Source: Apoderus coryli (taxonomy: Eukaryota; Arthropoda; Insecta; Coleoptera; Attelabidae). From it: a stretch of DNA of 64,000 nucleotides. Both the position numbers and the translations under genes were made by a program. The notes beneath the pieces were generated by a model. That model worked only from the letters and a program-made list of their open reading frames with translations. It searched no databases and had not been told where the DNA came from. Every line of letters begins with the position of its first letter. Position 1 is the stretch's first letter. Of the stretch, positions 1 to 11,496 are shown piece by piece. The stretch is taken from assembly GCA_911728435.2 (NCBI GenBank), contig OU452213.1, positions 4,691,834 to 4,755,833 of the forward strand. Reading direction: 5' to 3'.

Positions 1-1302
1 AGGAGAATATATTTCATCAAATTGCAAAAAATTGTGATTATTTGATAAAATAATGTCGTCGACAATATTTTTACCTACAGTAGAAAAATGTTCATTTATT
101 TTATTTACTGTTTGAAGCGGTTCCGATATGAAATTTTTATCAATTGTTAATTATTATGTTAGGTATAATAATTAATAGTGGATAAGTTTTTATGTTTAAC
201 AAAACTATTGATAAAATTCCACTGCTTTCTTGCATTGTTGCCAGTTTTTTTCATTTGTTGTTAAAGTATTGATTTTTTAGCGACTTTATCTTATTATTTA
301 CTTAGTTTTTAATTATCTTAAATTCATGATCTACTTACCTCTTCTCGATTACCTACTCGTATGCGTTTTTTTTGAAGAGCCTGTCACATTCTTTAATTAG
401 CTCTAATAACTCACCTGTAACCATTGAACTTATATACAAACTATGGACCGGCCATATACATATTCAAATCAGCGATGCGGAAAACATTAGAAAGAGAGGT
501 TTGAAAGAAAGATGGAGCTGGTGTGGGTAGAAAACGCAACAAGTGCATTGTACTTATAGAGGAACATATTAATTTGCTTAAAAAAAATAGTTTTTATTAA
601 AAATACTTGGGAATTTCGAAAGATGACATTAATTCGTGGAATTATCATGAAAATAACTTACCAATAGCGCGAAAATTCTATAAAATATAAAAATATTGGA
701 AGGATATGCTCTAGAAAAAAACACAAAATTTATAAAAATATTTATTTATTAATCAGTTTTGGTATTTTTATTGACTTCTATCAAATTAATATGAGAGAAT
801 ATGAATGAATATAAAAATGTATACAGTAATGGTTTTAGATAATATACAGGGTGAGTCATTAGTGGGTAATACTTCGATATTATTATTGTTTAAAATAAGT
901 TATATAGGTTGTCTTATGCTACAGATTTTAAAGTTATTTGTTCTTATATGGTGGCTCATGTTATCAGGGTGAATCCATCATATATTAATAATGTAATCCT
1001 ATACAGGGTGATTTTTGAAGACCGCGCATTACAAGTTTTCTTACTACCGATTGGAGTATAATGTTTAACGTTGATAGGCGTTTACAGAAAGACAAGGGCG
1101 TGATAAAAATCACCTTTATGTCTTATTAATACAGAGTGTCCAAGAAACAATATCAATTTTGTTAGATTAAATGAGAACCAATATAACAAAAGACCGTAGC
1201 GGTATTACTTGCTTCTAGTAGAATATGTCATTGCCTGTAACCTTTGCTTACACTTATATATTAAATTCTCAATAAATTTATCAAAACATATTCATGTTCT
1301 AG
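1..1302. other. AT-rich intronic or intergenic DNA with repeat termini
   Basis: No coding exon is recognisable. The stretch holds two ACAGGGTG-type repeat ends (near 847 and 1003) and long AT-rich runs. It is probably intron upstream of the PHD-SAM exon that begins at 1303, because that exon opens at a clear acceptor (TTCTAG) and not at a start codon. Confidence 0.5.
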
Positions 1303-4300
1303 CGTGCCAAGAAGGTGTTCGATCCATCTGACACTCATGTACCGAAGAAACGTGGTCGACCAGCCGGTTCACTAAATCGTGCCACAATCGAACGTCGTTT
1401 AGCGAAAAGTACGTCTGGTACTGGTAACGAAGACAGTCGACCAACTTCACGATCATCTAGCTGCAGTGGCAAAGATCAATCTGGAGTATGTTCCGTATGT
1501 CATGTACAAAACAAGAAAGGACCAAATGATCGGTTGGTGTCGTGTAGAGAATGTAGTAACAAAGGTAATTATAATGGCATATTTCTTGATAGGCTGTTTA
1601 AATTTGGTTTTCAAATATTATAAACGAAACGAGGCTTCAAAAATCTCGAACGGATTTGTGTACATTTTACTCTAAACTTTTCAACATTGCTGATGAAAAG
1701 TTGTAAAATGCAACAAAATTGGGCCTTTCCATTTGTAACCTCGACATATTCGCATAATTTACATCGTTTCTTATTTTTAGCACATTACAGTTGCCTCAAC
1801 GGAGATGACATGATGTTGAAATTGCATCCAGACAACACATGGCAGTGTCCACATTGTAAGACATGTGCCGTTTGCTACGAGACTTCTGATGCGGTAAGTT
1901 TCTATTTGCTGACTTCCATTGCCTTGACAATGATTGCAGTCGATACGATGCCAACTATTTATATATTGAGCCTTGGCAATCTTTTACCACAATTACCAAT
2001 CACGTTTTGCAATAATTGTAGTCAAATAATGCTCGATAATGTTGGTTTTAAGCTCGTGAACTGTTGTGGGATCATTGCTGTACACTTTCGATTTCAAAAC
2101 ACCCCACAAAAAATCTAAAGGTGTCAAATCGCACGATCTTGCTGGCGAATTTACTCCTCTACGAGGAATAATGCGATTTTCGAACTTTTGGTTGAGTCGG
2201 ATCATCTCCCTGTAGCGATTTCCATTGACCGTAATCGCATTTCCATTTTCGTTTTCAAAAAAAAAAAAACTCTGGACCACAAACCACACCAAACCGTAAC
2301 TTTTTGTGGATGTAATGGTTGCTCTAAGATAACTCAACATGTTGAGCGCCTTGGAAGTCGAATATCTGATGTGATCAATATAATTATAGGAAGTGGTCAG
2401 ATAAACTCCCAGATCCTTGACTGAGGTCTATATTTTAGGGCTAAACTGTCAATATAATATTCATACAAAAGATCAGCAGCAGTAATATCTTAAATTCTTC
2501 ATTAACTGTGTGGTGTGCTTCTAAAGGATGCAGCAAGCTCAAAATATAAATAGTGGCGTTCGTAATATGTACTTCATTCTATAAAGTGATGTTTTTATTT
2601 TTATAGGGTTGTCTAGTTGTGTGTTCAGTATGTGCGGATGCCTACCATACCACCTGTCATCAACCACGAATAACGGAGAAGATGAAAAATGGCCAAAGAT
2701 GGTTGTGTGTCAATTGTAATATGCCAGAGGAATTGAAGATCAACGATATACGATCAAATATTGGTGATCATCAGAACAGTAATGGTAAGAGTTATAAAAT
2801 TCGTACACTCAGTAGAATATTATTTCTAAAGGTAATTTTTGTATTTCAGATAAAGACAATTCGAATCACTCGTCAAATTCGGACCGCCCACTCATCAATT
2901 CGCGTTCCTCCTCATCTCTCGAATACTCCTCCTATCACACACCAACTCCGCCTCAACTCAGTCCACAGGAACTACCTCGCCGTCACTCGTCCGACTCTCC
3001 ACCACCATTGCGCGCCTCCCCATCCATATTTAATAAATATGGGTCACGATCCAGAGGCTCGTTCTCCGACATTTCTCGGAAACATGACTCATCCCGAGTC
3101 ACACAATCCGATGTAGCGAACAATACACGGGTGATATCATCGTCAAATGAAAACTCACGACGGGTTGTGATACCAGACTCGCAGAAAAGCGGAGGAGCAT
3201 CGACCCAGATAACATCGTTTTCTGATACACTGCATTTGAATGGGTCGCGAGTCAGTGCTGCGTCATCAACTGACTCATTTTACAAAGACCGAATATCGGC
3301 ATTTGAATTGCAAAGAAGTAAACAAGGGGGGATTAATAACAGTGATAATCGCATATCAACGTCGAGTAATGAGTCTACAAATCGTGACTCATCGCAAGTA
3401 GTGCGACGTGAACGTGCAGAATCACCACCGACGTTTCGTGACGATAGTAGCTCATCACGAGAGAACCACGGTAACGGTATGGTGATGATGAGAAGCAGGA
3501 ATCGTTCAGTGAGTCCGGAACGGAATAATTTGAATAATCATCACCATAGAAGTCATAATAACAATAATATCCGGTCCAATAATGGGTGGGATGGCGACGA
3601 GGAGGACGATGATGACTATTTCGAGGATGATATTGATCCGTCTATACCTGATGCGACACATTGGTCGCCGGTGGAGGTTTACGATTATTTTGCGCGGTAT
3701 TTTCCGCATGATGTGGCAAAGATATTTAGAGATCAGGTAGGTTTCATATTTTTGTGTTCTTTATGAACTAATAAGTAATATGTATGTGGCGACATCTAGT
3801 GTGAGCAGGCATCTTGGCCTCTTGAACCTCCTTGCTTGTTCCTCGGGGTCGTAGTCCACCGCTGCTCGCAGAAGTGGATTCTGATGTCGCTCTGCCTCTT
3901 CGAAGACCCATGTTGCTCGCTGTGCGAGATGTTCTGTCAGGGAGCTAAGACCTAAATCCCTACGGATTCGGTGGTTCCTCACGAACGATTCTCATTTCCA
4001 GTTTCCTCCGGTATGCCCTCGCTGTTTGTCCTCATGCTGCTGACGCCGACGACATGACCGGTAGTACAACAGCCTGCAACTTGATTTTCAGTGGAAGTCT
4101 GTTTTTCCTGTTGATCAGCGGGAGCAGCGCGTTGATAGCCGCCTGCAATGCTGATGTGTGATGTGCTTCTGGAATGTGAGGCACCTGTCCAAAGTAACAC
4201 CAAGGTACCTTGCGGTGTCCCACCATTCGACGTCTTCTCCATCGATTTGTACATGTCCCATGTTTCCTTTCATCTCTTGCCACGGATAAGCAAAGCAGTA

Positions 4301-5438
4301 CCTTCTCAGCGCTTATTTTAATTCGCCAAGCAGCACTCACTCATCCTGCCTATAAGTACCTGGTGACCATCCTTGGTTGATTTAAATTTCCAAAATTTAC
4401 GAAGAGCTTATACTATCACGAGATACCGAGTGACATCAAGATGTATGTGGCGACATGTAGTGGGAGAGCAGGCAATTTGCGCGGTGAAACAAAGTTCACA
4501 AAAATGATGGCGGCACAAGAATAACTCCTTTAAATCCTATTGCCAGAATTCCCTAGCGGGAGGAAATTTGCCTCACACTACCATGCTTTCACCAGCCGTT
4601 TCGTTGATCCATAACAACTCATCAGTGGTGATTGGCAGTCAATGTGTTTCAAATTTCTAACATTTACAAAGAGTTTATACTACCACGAGATACCGAGTGA
4701 CAATAAGATGTATGTGGCGACATATAGTGGGAGCAGGCAATTTGTGCGTTCACAAACGATGGCTGGAGTTGTTACTTCTTGTCAGGCCAGTTGGTACTGT
4801 TGTGCGCCGTTGATCCGTTTTCATTGCATTATTTTCTAACTGGGAAATGGTTGAGGAAAGTGGCTTTAGAGCAACTACATTTATGGTAAACGCTCTTATC
4901 TTGTATAGCAGTGTACATGCGGAGACAACATGTCTATCTATGAAACACCCACTGAAGTAAGAAGACTAATCAACACAAAACATACTCTTTAGATGCAGTT
5001 GGAGGGAAGTAAACACCAAAGAAGAAAGATGTGCCAACACTGCTACAAAAAAAAACAGTGTTCTAGGCCACGTTGATCCATTCCGATAACAAAACGTATT
5101 AAATTATGGTCCAACGGCCTGCTACGTATCAAAAGATATGTTGGTCCCATTGGACCAACACCTATGCTAGCTATGTGGCAGCGAGCTTGTTAATACAACG
5201 TTTCTGCAACGCAAAACTGTCACCTTCTTCAGTTATTAGCTGTTTAGTTCTGTGTTTTTTAATTAATTATGATGACAATGTTTGGTTTCAGGAAATAGAT
5301 GGACGGTCTCTATTACTACTCACGCGCATGGACGTGCTTCGCAATCTGAATCTGAAATTGGGACCAGCGTTAAAAATCTACAGGCACGTCGTGAAATTAC
5401 AGTTTCGTCGTGACGATGAGAGGTTGTACTGGCTGTGA
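1303..5438 (+). CDS. PHD-finger and SAM-domain chromatin protein, 3' part (5 exons)
   Basis: I read five exons: 1303-1564, 1781-1893, 2607-2784, 2850-3736 and 5292-5438. All have GT-AG borders and matching phase, giving 528 residues without the N-terminus. An AT-hook-like KKRGRPAG lies at residues 15-22. PHD finger 1 spans about 63-113 (CSVC, CREC, HYSC, CPHC) and PHD finger 2 about 116-162 (CAVC, CSVC, YHTTC, CVNC). A Ser-rich low-complexity linker and an acidic run ([11 protein letters not shown]) follow. The SAM domain covers about 452-528 and ends in [10 protein letters not shown], like the SAM domains of Polycomb-type and SAMD1-type proteins. Tandem PHD plus SAM suggests a nuclear chromatin reader that self-associates; this is family inference. 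The start and first exons lie upstream. The last intron carries transposon debris. I do not recognise a specific orthologue. Confidence 0.8.
1985..2310 (-). mobile_element. mariner-type transposase fragment in PHD-SAM intron
   Basis: The minus strand encodes a piece resembling insect mariner-superfamily transposases: a VTVNGNRY-like segment, then [12 protein letters not shown] with the last catalytic Asp region, then a KSKVY tail. The N-terminal part and first catalytic Asp are absent and the reading frame is patchy. It lies wholly inside the intron 1894-2606. It resembles the fuller relic at 61842-63085. Confidence 0.65.
3786..4340 (-). mobile_element. Jockey-like LINE reverse transcriptase C-terminus, broken
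   Basis: Read on the minus strand in at least three frames. The order is a WRIKISAEK segment, then [13 protein letters not shown], then [15 protein letters not shown] and RFKRPR, the usual C-terminal order of Jockey-clade ORF2. Several frameshifts make it a dead copy. It sits in the last intron of the PHD-SAM gene, next to the tandem repeat at 4380-4750. A copy of that repeat's end (TGTATGTGGCGACAT) also abuts it at 3780-3812. Confidence 0.6.
4380..4750. repeat. Two diverged direct repeats of about 100 bp, about 263 bp apart
   Basis: Segments about 4380-4479 and 4643-4743 are direct copies sharing the blocks CGAGATACCGAGTGAC and ATGTATGTGGCGACAT and ending GCAGGCAATTTG. A third partial copy is at 3780-3812. 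The segment between the copies contains a hammerhead-like core on the minus strand (4598-4625). Tandem terminal repeats with ribozymes are known from Penelope-like elements, but no Penelope coding sequence is visible, so the class is inference. Confidence 0.55.
4598..4625 (-). ncRNA. Hammerhead ribozyme-like core
   Basis: On the minus strand the order is CTGATGA, a stem GTTG/CAAC closing an 8-nt loop, then GAAAC. This is the canonical CUGANGA, stem II, GAAA arrangement with no extra base. Stems I and III could not be assigned by eye; flanks CACCA and TGGTG are complementary but do not fit a standard topology. Catalytic activity is therefore not shown. Confidence 0.45.
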
Positions 5439-5457
5439 TGTATTTAGTAATTAAGTA

Positions 5458-5463
5458 AATAAA
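5458..5463 (+). promoter_or_regulatory. Polyadenylation signal of the PHD-SAM gene
   Basis: AATAAA lies 20 bases after the stop codon. Another AATAAA is at 5534-5539. Either could serve the transcript. Confidence 0.5.
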
Positions 5464-5685
5464 TTGATATGTATTTTTTTTAATCAAATTTATTGTTAAA
5501 TGTCATATTATATTTTAAGTTTATGACGTAAAGAATAAATTTAGTAGTTACTGCAATAAATAATCAACTATTCCTTATATCAACTTATTTTAAAATGCGT
5601 TCTAAATTGTTATACAAGTTTTTGTCAACATTTTTTTTTTTCATTTGGGATTAGGTTTTTGATAGTTAAAATGTACTTGGGGATG

Positions 5686-5745
5686 TTGAATATATCAAAT
5701 CAATTGTTATTGATTATATTGAATATATCAAATCAATTGTTATTG
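5686..5745. repeat. Tandem duplication, 27-bp copies in a 33-bp unit
   Basis: The 27-base block beginning TTGAATATATC and ending TTATTG occurs identically at 5686-5712 and 5719-5745. The lack of divergence suggests a recent slippage or duplication event. The rest of 5440-6040 is AT-rich without recognisable features. Confidence 0.8.
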
Positions 5746-6044
5746 TCGTTTTTATTTTATAATTTTTTTCCCTCCTGTTGTTAAGATGCGGTCTAATTAA
5801 ATCTGCTTATTGAGCTTAATTAAAACAGTTTTTTTATAAAACTAGTATTGATAAGTGTGTATCAATATATCGTCTAAATTTTGTGTAAGTTACAATACCG
5901 AACAAAATGTTAGTTAATAAAATAAAGTAATTTGTTTGGACTCTTTTTGACGGTGGTAATAATGGCGAGATTCCTATAGGGATACTGTGTATGATGTAAA
6001 TCCAATAATTATAATAGCGCATTAAATCAAGAGCAAACTAGTAA

Positions 6045-6234
6045 CAGTTTGTCGTATTTCCCAAAGATGATAATTTAATAGAAATGGTTGCAGGCTATTC
6101 CTAGATCTAATGTTAACACATCAAAGTCCGCGGTAGTTTGTTGTAAACACTTTCCTGAGAGCCACGTTATATGGGAGGATAATTACCTTCAAGCAGAGGG
6201 AACTTTAACAAACCCCAAAGTTCTGTTACAGCTA
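6045..6234 (+). pseudogene. THAP-domain relic, frameshifted
   Basis: A TTTCCCAAAGATG segment (FPKD) at about 6058 is followed, one frame over, by KWLQAIPR and then VVCCKHF. These match the second half of a THAP zinc finger: FP, W, then C-X2-H with a following Phe. A frame slip near 6080 separates the two parts, and no upstream CX4C exon was found. It stands on the plus strand, opposite to the THAP gene cluster further right. It could also be a degenerate P-element-type transposase N-terminus. Confidence 0.5.
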
Positions 6235-7299
6235 GTTATAAGTGCGTCAATATGTTGCATAAACATCATTTTATTATACATGATTACGCCCACTTCTGCG
6301 ACCTTAACCAACGAATGGTTTCCAATAGTGTAGTCGCAATCATGGATATTGTCACAGTATCAAGATTTATTAAATATTTTATAAATTAATTTACTTATTA
6401 CTTCCTGTTACATCACCTTACGTTTTTTTATTTCCAACGAGAGTAATTTTAGACAAAACTTCCTTTTGGAATACATAATTTACATTTTACAAAATTTACT
6501 GACAGTCGCTATTTTCACTCGAGGTGCTTGGACTTTGTTTTTGCGGTCTAAGCAAAATAGGAGAAGCATCGGTAATTAGGTAGGAAAAAAGTAAATAGCG
6601 TGGACCAATAAAAAAGTAGAAAAATATAAAACAAATTAATGAAAGGGGGAAAAGAATTAAATGAAAAATTGACACAAACAAAAAAGAGGAGAGATCGGAC
6701 GGGACAGTCGAAGGAAACGGACGTCCTGATACGCGCGAAGTTCGGGATGTTTTTCTTAAGTAAGAGATAGACGTTAGCAAAACGGATTCTCGACCGTTCA
6801 TCGAAGAGTAAAGGAAAAAGAGTTTTTGATCGCGCGCATAACATAACTTATACTCCTTTGAAGACGATCCAGTTGATTGAGTGCAAAATGTTAAAATTTT
6901 TAATGTAAGTACCAACAAAATTTTATTGCGTATAGTGTATGTAAATTCCTCTTTTGTATCTTTTGTATTTTTTGTATCTTTTGTTATTTTTTAAAAAAAA
7001 GTCATTGATTTTATTTGCATTTTTAATTATTTAAAGTTTGTACATTTTTATAATAAACAGTAATTAAGTTTTTGATTCACTTCGTTTCATTTCTACTTAG
7101 CTTTTAAACTGTTGTGTTTCTTAAATAAACCCAGCCACTTGTTAGTAGGATTGTAGCCTTTTGAATGGATCCGTCTGAAAACATGATACTAGGAGGGACC
7201 CAGGGACGTATCGAGAACTAGCCAAGCGAGTCCTGTTAGATTAAAGATCGTAGAAAACATTTTTTAATAAAATTAGAATACATCTAGCCCCTTTAAAAG
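6235..7299. other. No recognisable gene
   Basis: AT-rich sequence. An open frame on the minus strand at 6496-6918 is low-complexity and hydrophobic and has no recognisable domain. A short low-complexity run of TTTTGTATC units is at about 6950-6985. I see nothing else. Confidence 0.4.
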
Positions 7300-8095
7300 A
7301 ACCAAAGATGTGACAATATTATTTCTAGTAAATGATATGGCAACGCACTTTAGCAAATTCAAAAATAAACTGCGTTGAGCACAATACTCAACCAACCTAT
7401 CCAAATCATCCTGCAATAGCTTGCTGTCATTAAGATTAGACACAGTTTTATATAGTTTTAGGTCGTCTGCATAAAGTTTAAATTGGGAATTTTTGAAGCA
7501 TGTGTTTATGTCACTGATATATATATAATAAAAAACAGAGGACCCAGATGACTACCCTGAGGAACACCAGATGGTACATTAGATCAGATTCAAAATTGTA
7601 TAAAGAAACAACTTGTTTTCTTCTAGTGATATATGACCATATCCATCTTAGCAAGTCAGCCGTAACACCGATCTCAGCAAGACGATCCATCAATATTTGG
7701 TGACTAATTTTATCAAATGCCTTACTGAAATCAGTGTAGATACCGTCCACTTGCACTCGGTCATCCATTTTTGATATTACGTAATCCCTAAAATCTATCA
7801 AATTTGTTTCAATAGAACGCTTAGGAAAAAAACCGTGCTGTTCTGGAATTATATGATGTTTAGTTTTATCAAAAATAACTTCATAAATTATTTTCTCAAA
7901 AACTTTACTAAATATGTTCAGTTTACATATAGGACGATAGTTTTTGACATCTCTCTTATCTCCACTTTTAAATAATGGTATCCCAAATGATTTCTTCCAT
8001 CCGGCTGGGAAGACCCCATTTGCAATAGATTTATTGAATTTTAAGTACAAAGGTCTCACTGCAATTTTTTATAAATATAACAGGTATCTTATCTG
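7300..8095 (-). mobile_element. LINE reverse transcriptase fragment
   Basis: The minus strand carries the usual RT order: IPLFKSGDKRDVKNYRPI, EQHGFF, YTDFSKAFDKISH (motif A Asp), then in another frame SGVPQGSHLGP and LYADDLKLY (motif C). At least one frameshift lies near 7590. The C-terminal part beyond about FLNLLKC is missing. The family resembles the copies at 11497-12900 and 57800-57880. It is a dead, truncated insertion. Confidence 0.8.
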
Positions 8096-9310
8096 GTCCC
8101 TGGTCCCGCTCCTTTCCTCTGATATGTATATATTGGTGGTAGCCAGTATACAGGGTGTTATTTGTAAATTCCTGACGATGTGTTTTTAGTAATATTTCCG
8201 AAACGAGACTCGATATCAAAATGAAATTTGGCACACAAATTCGTTATAAGGCGGCAAACTTTTATCCAATCATTTAAAAGTAGATTGACTATAATATAGA
8301 CTTGACACAAGCCACAACTGTTCGGTACTTAAATTCTATATACCTGCCTAAGTATCTGCCGCTAGATCATATTTTTTACTTTGAATATTGATTGAAGTTT
8401 AAATACATAGTTAAGTATTCTAAAATTGTATTTAGTTTTATTTAAATATAAATTCCAAAAACACTAATTAGCTTACTAAATACTTCCGAACTTTGTAAAA
8501 ACAAAATTTTGTTTAATACTTTTTACCCTAATCATCTATTAACACCAACCGTTATTACGGTGCTCGGCCGTGTGCGCTGTTTTGCATTCCCGACATACCA
8601 AACCAAATCCTTTACCCAATAACTTGAATTCTCTGTATCAGGCGAACAGAAAACTACAAACAAATTCACAACTCTACTGTAAATACAAATAAAATTCCCA
8701 CTTCTCTGTCTGTATTCGTCTGAACAAACTCGTGCAAACAACATGGAATTATACTAACTAAACAAGCAACCAACGGCAACGTAATAAAAGATAAAATCCA
8801 AACAAAACTCTCCCAGAGATACACACACACACACAGAGGCATATTAATTTATAAAACAATAAAATTCATTCCAGCCTTTCCCACTAAACGACCAAACAGA
8901 ACACAACTAAAGCAAAAGAATGCAATATAACATCGTCCACTATTGGGAATTTGTTTATTTACAATGTGAAATAATATTTTTTTACAAAAAACAACCCCAG
9001 CCTTTGGGTGATAAAAAATAATGTTTTAAATAAATAACCTGCAACAAAATATTACGTATGTTGTGGATCAGGAGCGCATAAACCTAATGTAGTGTAGTTT
9101 TGCATAACACGCAAAAATAGGATGTGGGCTTAGACAAGGATAGAGAGTTTCTTGTCCAAGGATGGGGGCATGCTATAATAGGTTTGTTCCAATGGCTGTT
9201 GGACTTAACGCATGCGCAATATCATATCAGTACAATAGTAAGGAAGTACATAAAACATATTATTTACTTTATATATTTTGTACACCATATATAGAACAAA
9301 TTATTCATTC
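8096..9310. other. No recognisable gene; simple repeat and repeat ends
   Basis: Contains an ATACAGGGTGTT repeat end near 8150, a short (AC)7 run at 8821-8834 and AT-rich sequence. Nothing coding is recognised. Confidence 0.4.
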
Positions 9311-10188
9311 TTATGCACATTTCATAATTCTAAAATAGTTCGCTTGCTCTTGTGCTGTAAATTTAAGTGCACAATATCCACAAATTAACTCAATCACTAA
9401 CATTATAAACATAACACCCTGTACAATTACCTCAACTACATTAAAGCCAATGTATGGATTGAATAACAGGAAAGCTTGTAACGGCAGTTGGATGAACAGC
9501 GAAAGCATCCAAAATCCAGCTAATTCGGGAATCTAGAAAATAACGAAAACATTATGTGGATTTTGCTTTACTATTATTTTCGCGCGAATCGGCTACAAGT
9601 CGTAATCGTAATCCTCGTACCCAGCCAGCAACTACACACAAAAGGATAGCTGACTTTCCAAGCAGTGACGTGATCACCAGTGCGCTTTTACATGCTTGAC
9701 ATTAGAAATCTATGGCAATATGAAGGACTTTAATATAAAAAATAACGTGGAATTATTTATTTGATATCAAGACCTTTCCTATATTCCAAACAATAAGTGT
9801 TATTTAGATAATTAAAATAATCAAACCAGAAATAAATGGTACATTATAAGAGTAGCAGCTTGTGGTTTCTCAAAAAGCTTACCTTATCTCTTAAATTACC
9901 CTCATATTCCAAAAATAATCGTAACAGTTCTACGAAAAATACTGAAACCACAACTGTAATCATCAACATTTTATACAGTTCATTAAATTGATGATACTAA
10001 AAGAGAAATTAAATATTTTACAATTTTAAAATATGTTTACGAGAAGCCTTTCTGCTATCATAAAGAATCTGATATTTGACTTACATGCTGTATTAAAAAC
10101 ATTACCATCACAATATACCAGATTGGTGCAAAATGGACGTTAAAATATGTGATCATCTGTAGTGGCAAATTGGACTTAACTTCTCTTT
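9311..10188 (-). CDS. TMEM17: TMEM17-family transmembrane protein, 3' three exons
   Basis: Minus-strand exons are 10085-10188, 9883-9996 and 9311-9532, with good GT-AG borders and continuous phase, 145 residues. The order of hallmarks is LPLQMITYFN in the first segment, YEGNLRDK, then IPELAGFW followed by LSLFIQLPLQAFLLFN. This matches the TMEM17/TMEM216 family. About four hydrophobic segments are visible. The family acts at the ciliary transition zone in the tectonic-like (MKS) complex and controls ciliary membrane composition; that is family knowledge. The first exon with the start codon was not found upstream of 10188, where repeats dominate. All visible exons are intact, so I treat it as a partial live gene. 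Confidence 0.8.
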
Positions 10189-11496
10189 CTAAAACCAAAC
10201 CATAATCTTAGTAAATTTAGCAATACAATGAAACGGGACGATCTGGGGATGCTGCCGCAGTAAAGGGAGAGGGCAAGCAGGCTTGAGGCACAGATTGAAA
10301 TAATATACAGTTACTTCACCGCGTGTCGGCATGTTTGCTGTTCATGTCTTCAAAGCAATTCGCTGGCGTTTATAGTTATAGTGTAGTTTTGACCACCCTG
10401 TACATAGACTCGTCATAAAATAATAATAATAAAACAATGAACAATAAAATAAACAATAAGTTGACTTCCACAACATTAATACATGTCAAAAAGAACACAA
10501 TGTGTTTAAAATAATAATTACAATAAAAACAAGAATTCACGAATACACTACGAATGAGAAATGAATTCGTTGAGGCTGTAAAAAGCGTTACTCGTTAAAA
10601 ATTTCCTCAATGTTCTTTTAAAAATAATATTCTCCGATTGCCACCTCCTCCTGGCTGAAGGAAGCAAATAAAAATAATCGGAATACAAGGGTGACTTCTT
10701 CATTCCTGTTTTGGGCGAGGCAGATCGAACAAGTCCCTCCGCCGAAAGGGGAACCATGATTGTTAAAGAACCTACCTGTTCAGGAATATTGCAATCTCAT
10801 GAGAGAGCAGTTGCCCTCCCCCAATATTTTAACAGTTACAAATTTCCTTAATGACCGCTTTCGACTTACGGCAGCAAATATTTTTTGGGGATATGCAAAA
10901 AATGTTATAAGAACAAAGAAAATTGCAAGATCCAAGCAAGGAAATCATCAATGTTGCTCTTGACTCGGTTACAGACTTGGCAACTGTATTGTGATTTTGT
11001 CTACTTTTATGTATACTATTGTGATTTTTTTTCGTGAAGGAGTTTAGTTTTATAATTGTAGCAAGATGTGTTGTATTATTTAGTATTTTTGTTATATCTT
11101 TTTAAAATTGTATTTCTAAATCCTTTTGTAGCTTATTTATACTACAATAAATTAGTATTAGTGTATGAAAATGCAGACTTGCAGAAAGAAAAACGTATTT
11201 TACCTACTTTTAAATGTTTTGTCTACGTTGAATGAGATACCAGGAAACACATTTTCGGAAAACGTTGTCACAGTTTCTTTCCAATCCATGATAACTTTTT
11301 TCTAGTAATTTATTCGTCTCTTTAAAGAGAATAACGATATCAAGTAAATATTTGTTTGTATTTTGTCTCCCTAACAACCATAATGTTGATAATGTATTCA
11401 CTTACTAGTGTTGTAGGCTTTTTCATTATTATTTTTAATTTTTTTGAGCCAGCTGCATCCAAATACATAGATCTGGATTTGACAGTTAGTGTTAGA
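10189..11496. other. Repeat-rich stretch with a possible LINE C-terminus
   Basis: A CACCCTGTACA repeat end is near 10391. The minus-strand frame 10548-10757 reads SARRRWQSENIIFKR and FYSLNEF, which resembles C-terminal tails of insect LINEs, but I cannot confirm it. An AATAAA-like run and AT-rich sequence make up the rest. Confidence 0.3.

Noticed and set aside
6496..6918. 140-codon open frame on the minus strand
   Set aside because: Low-complexity, hydrophobic, no domain and no splice support.
8821..8834. (AC)7 microsatellite
   Set aside because: Too short to be notable.
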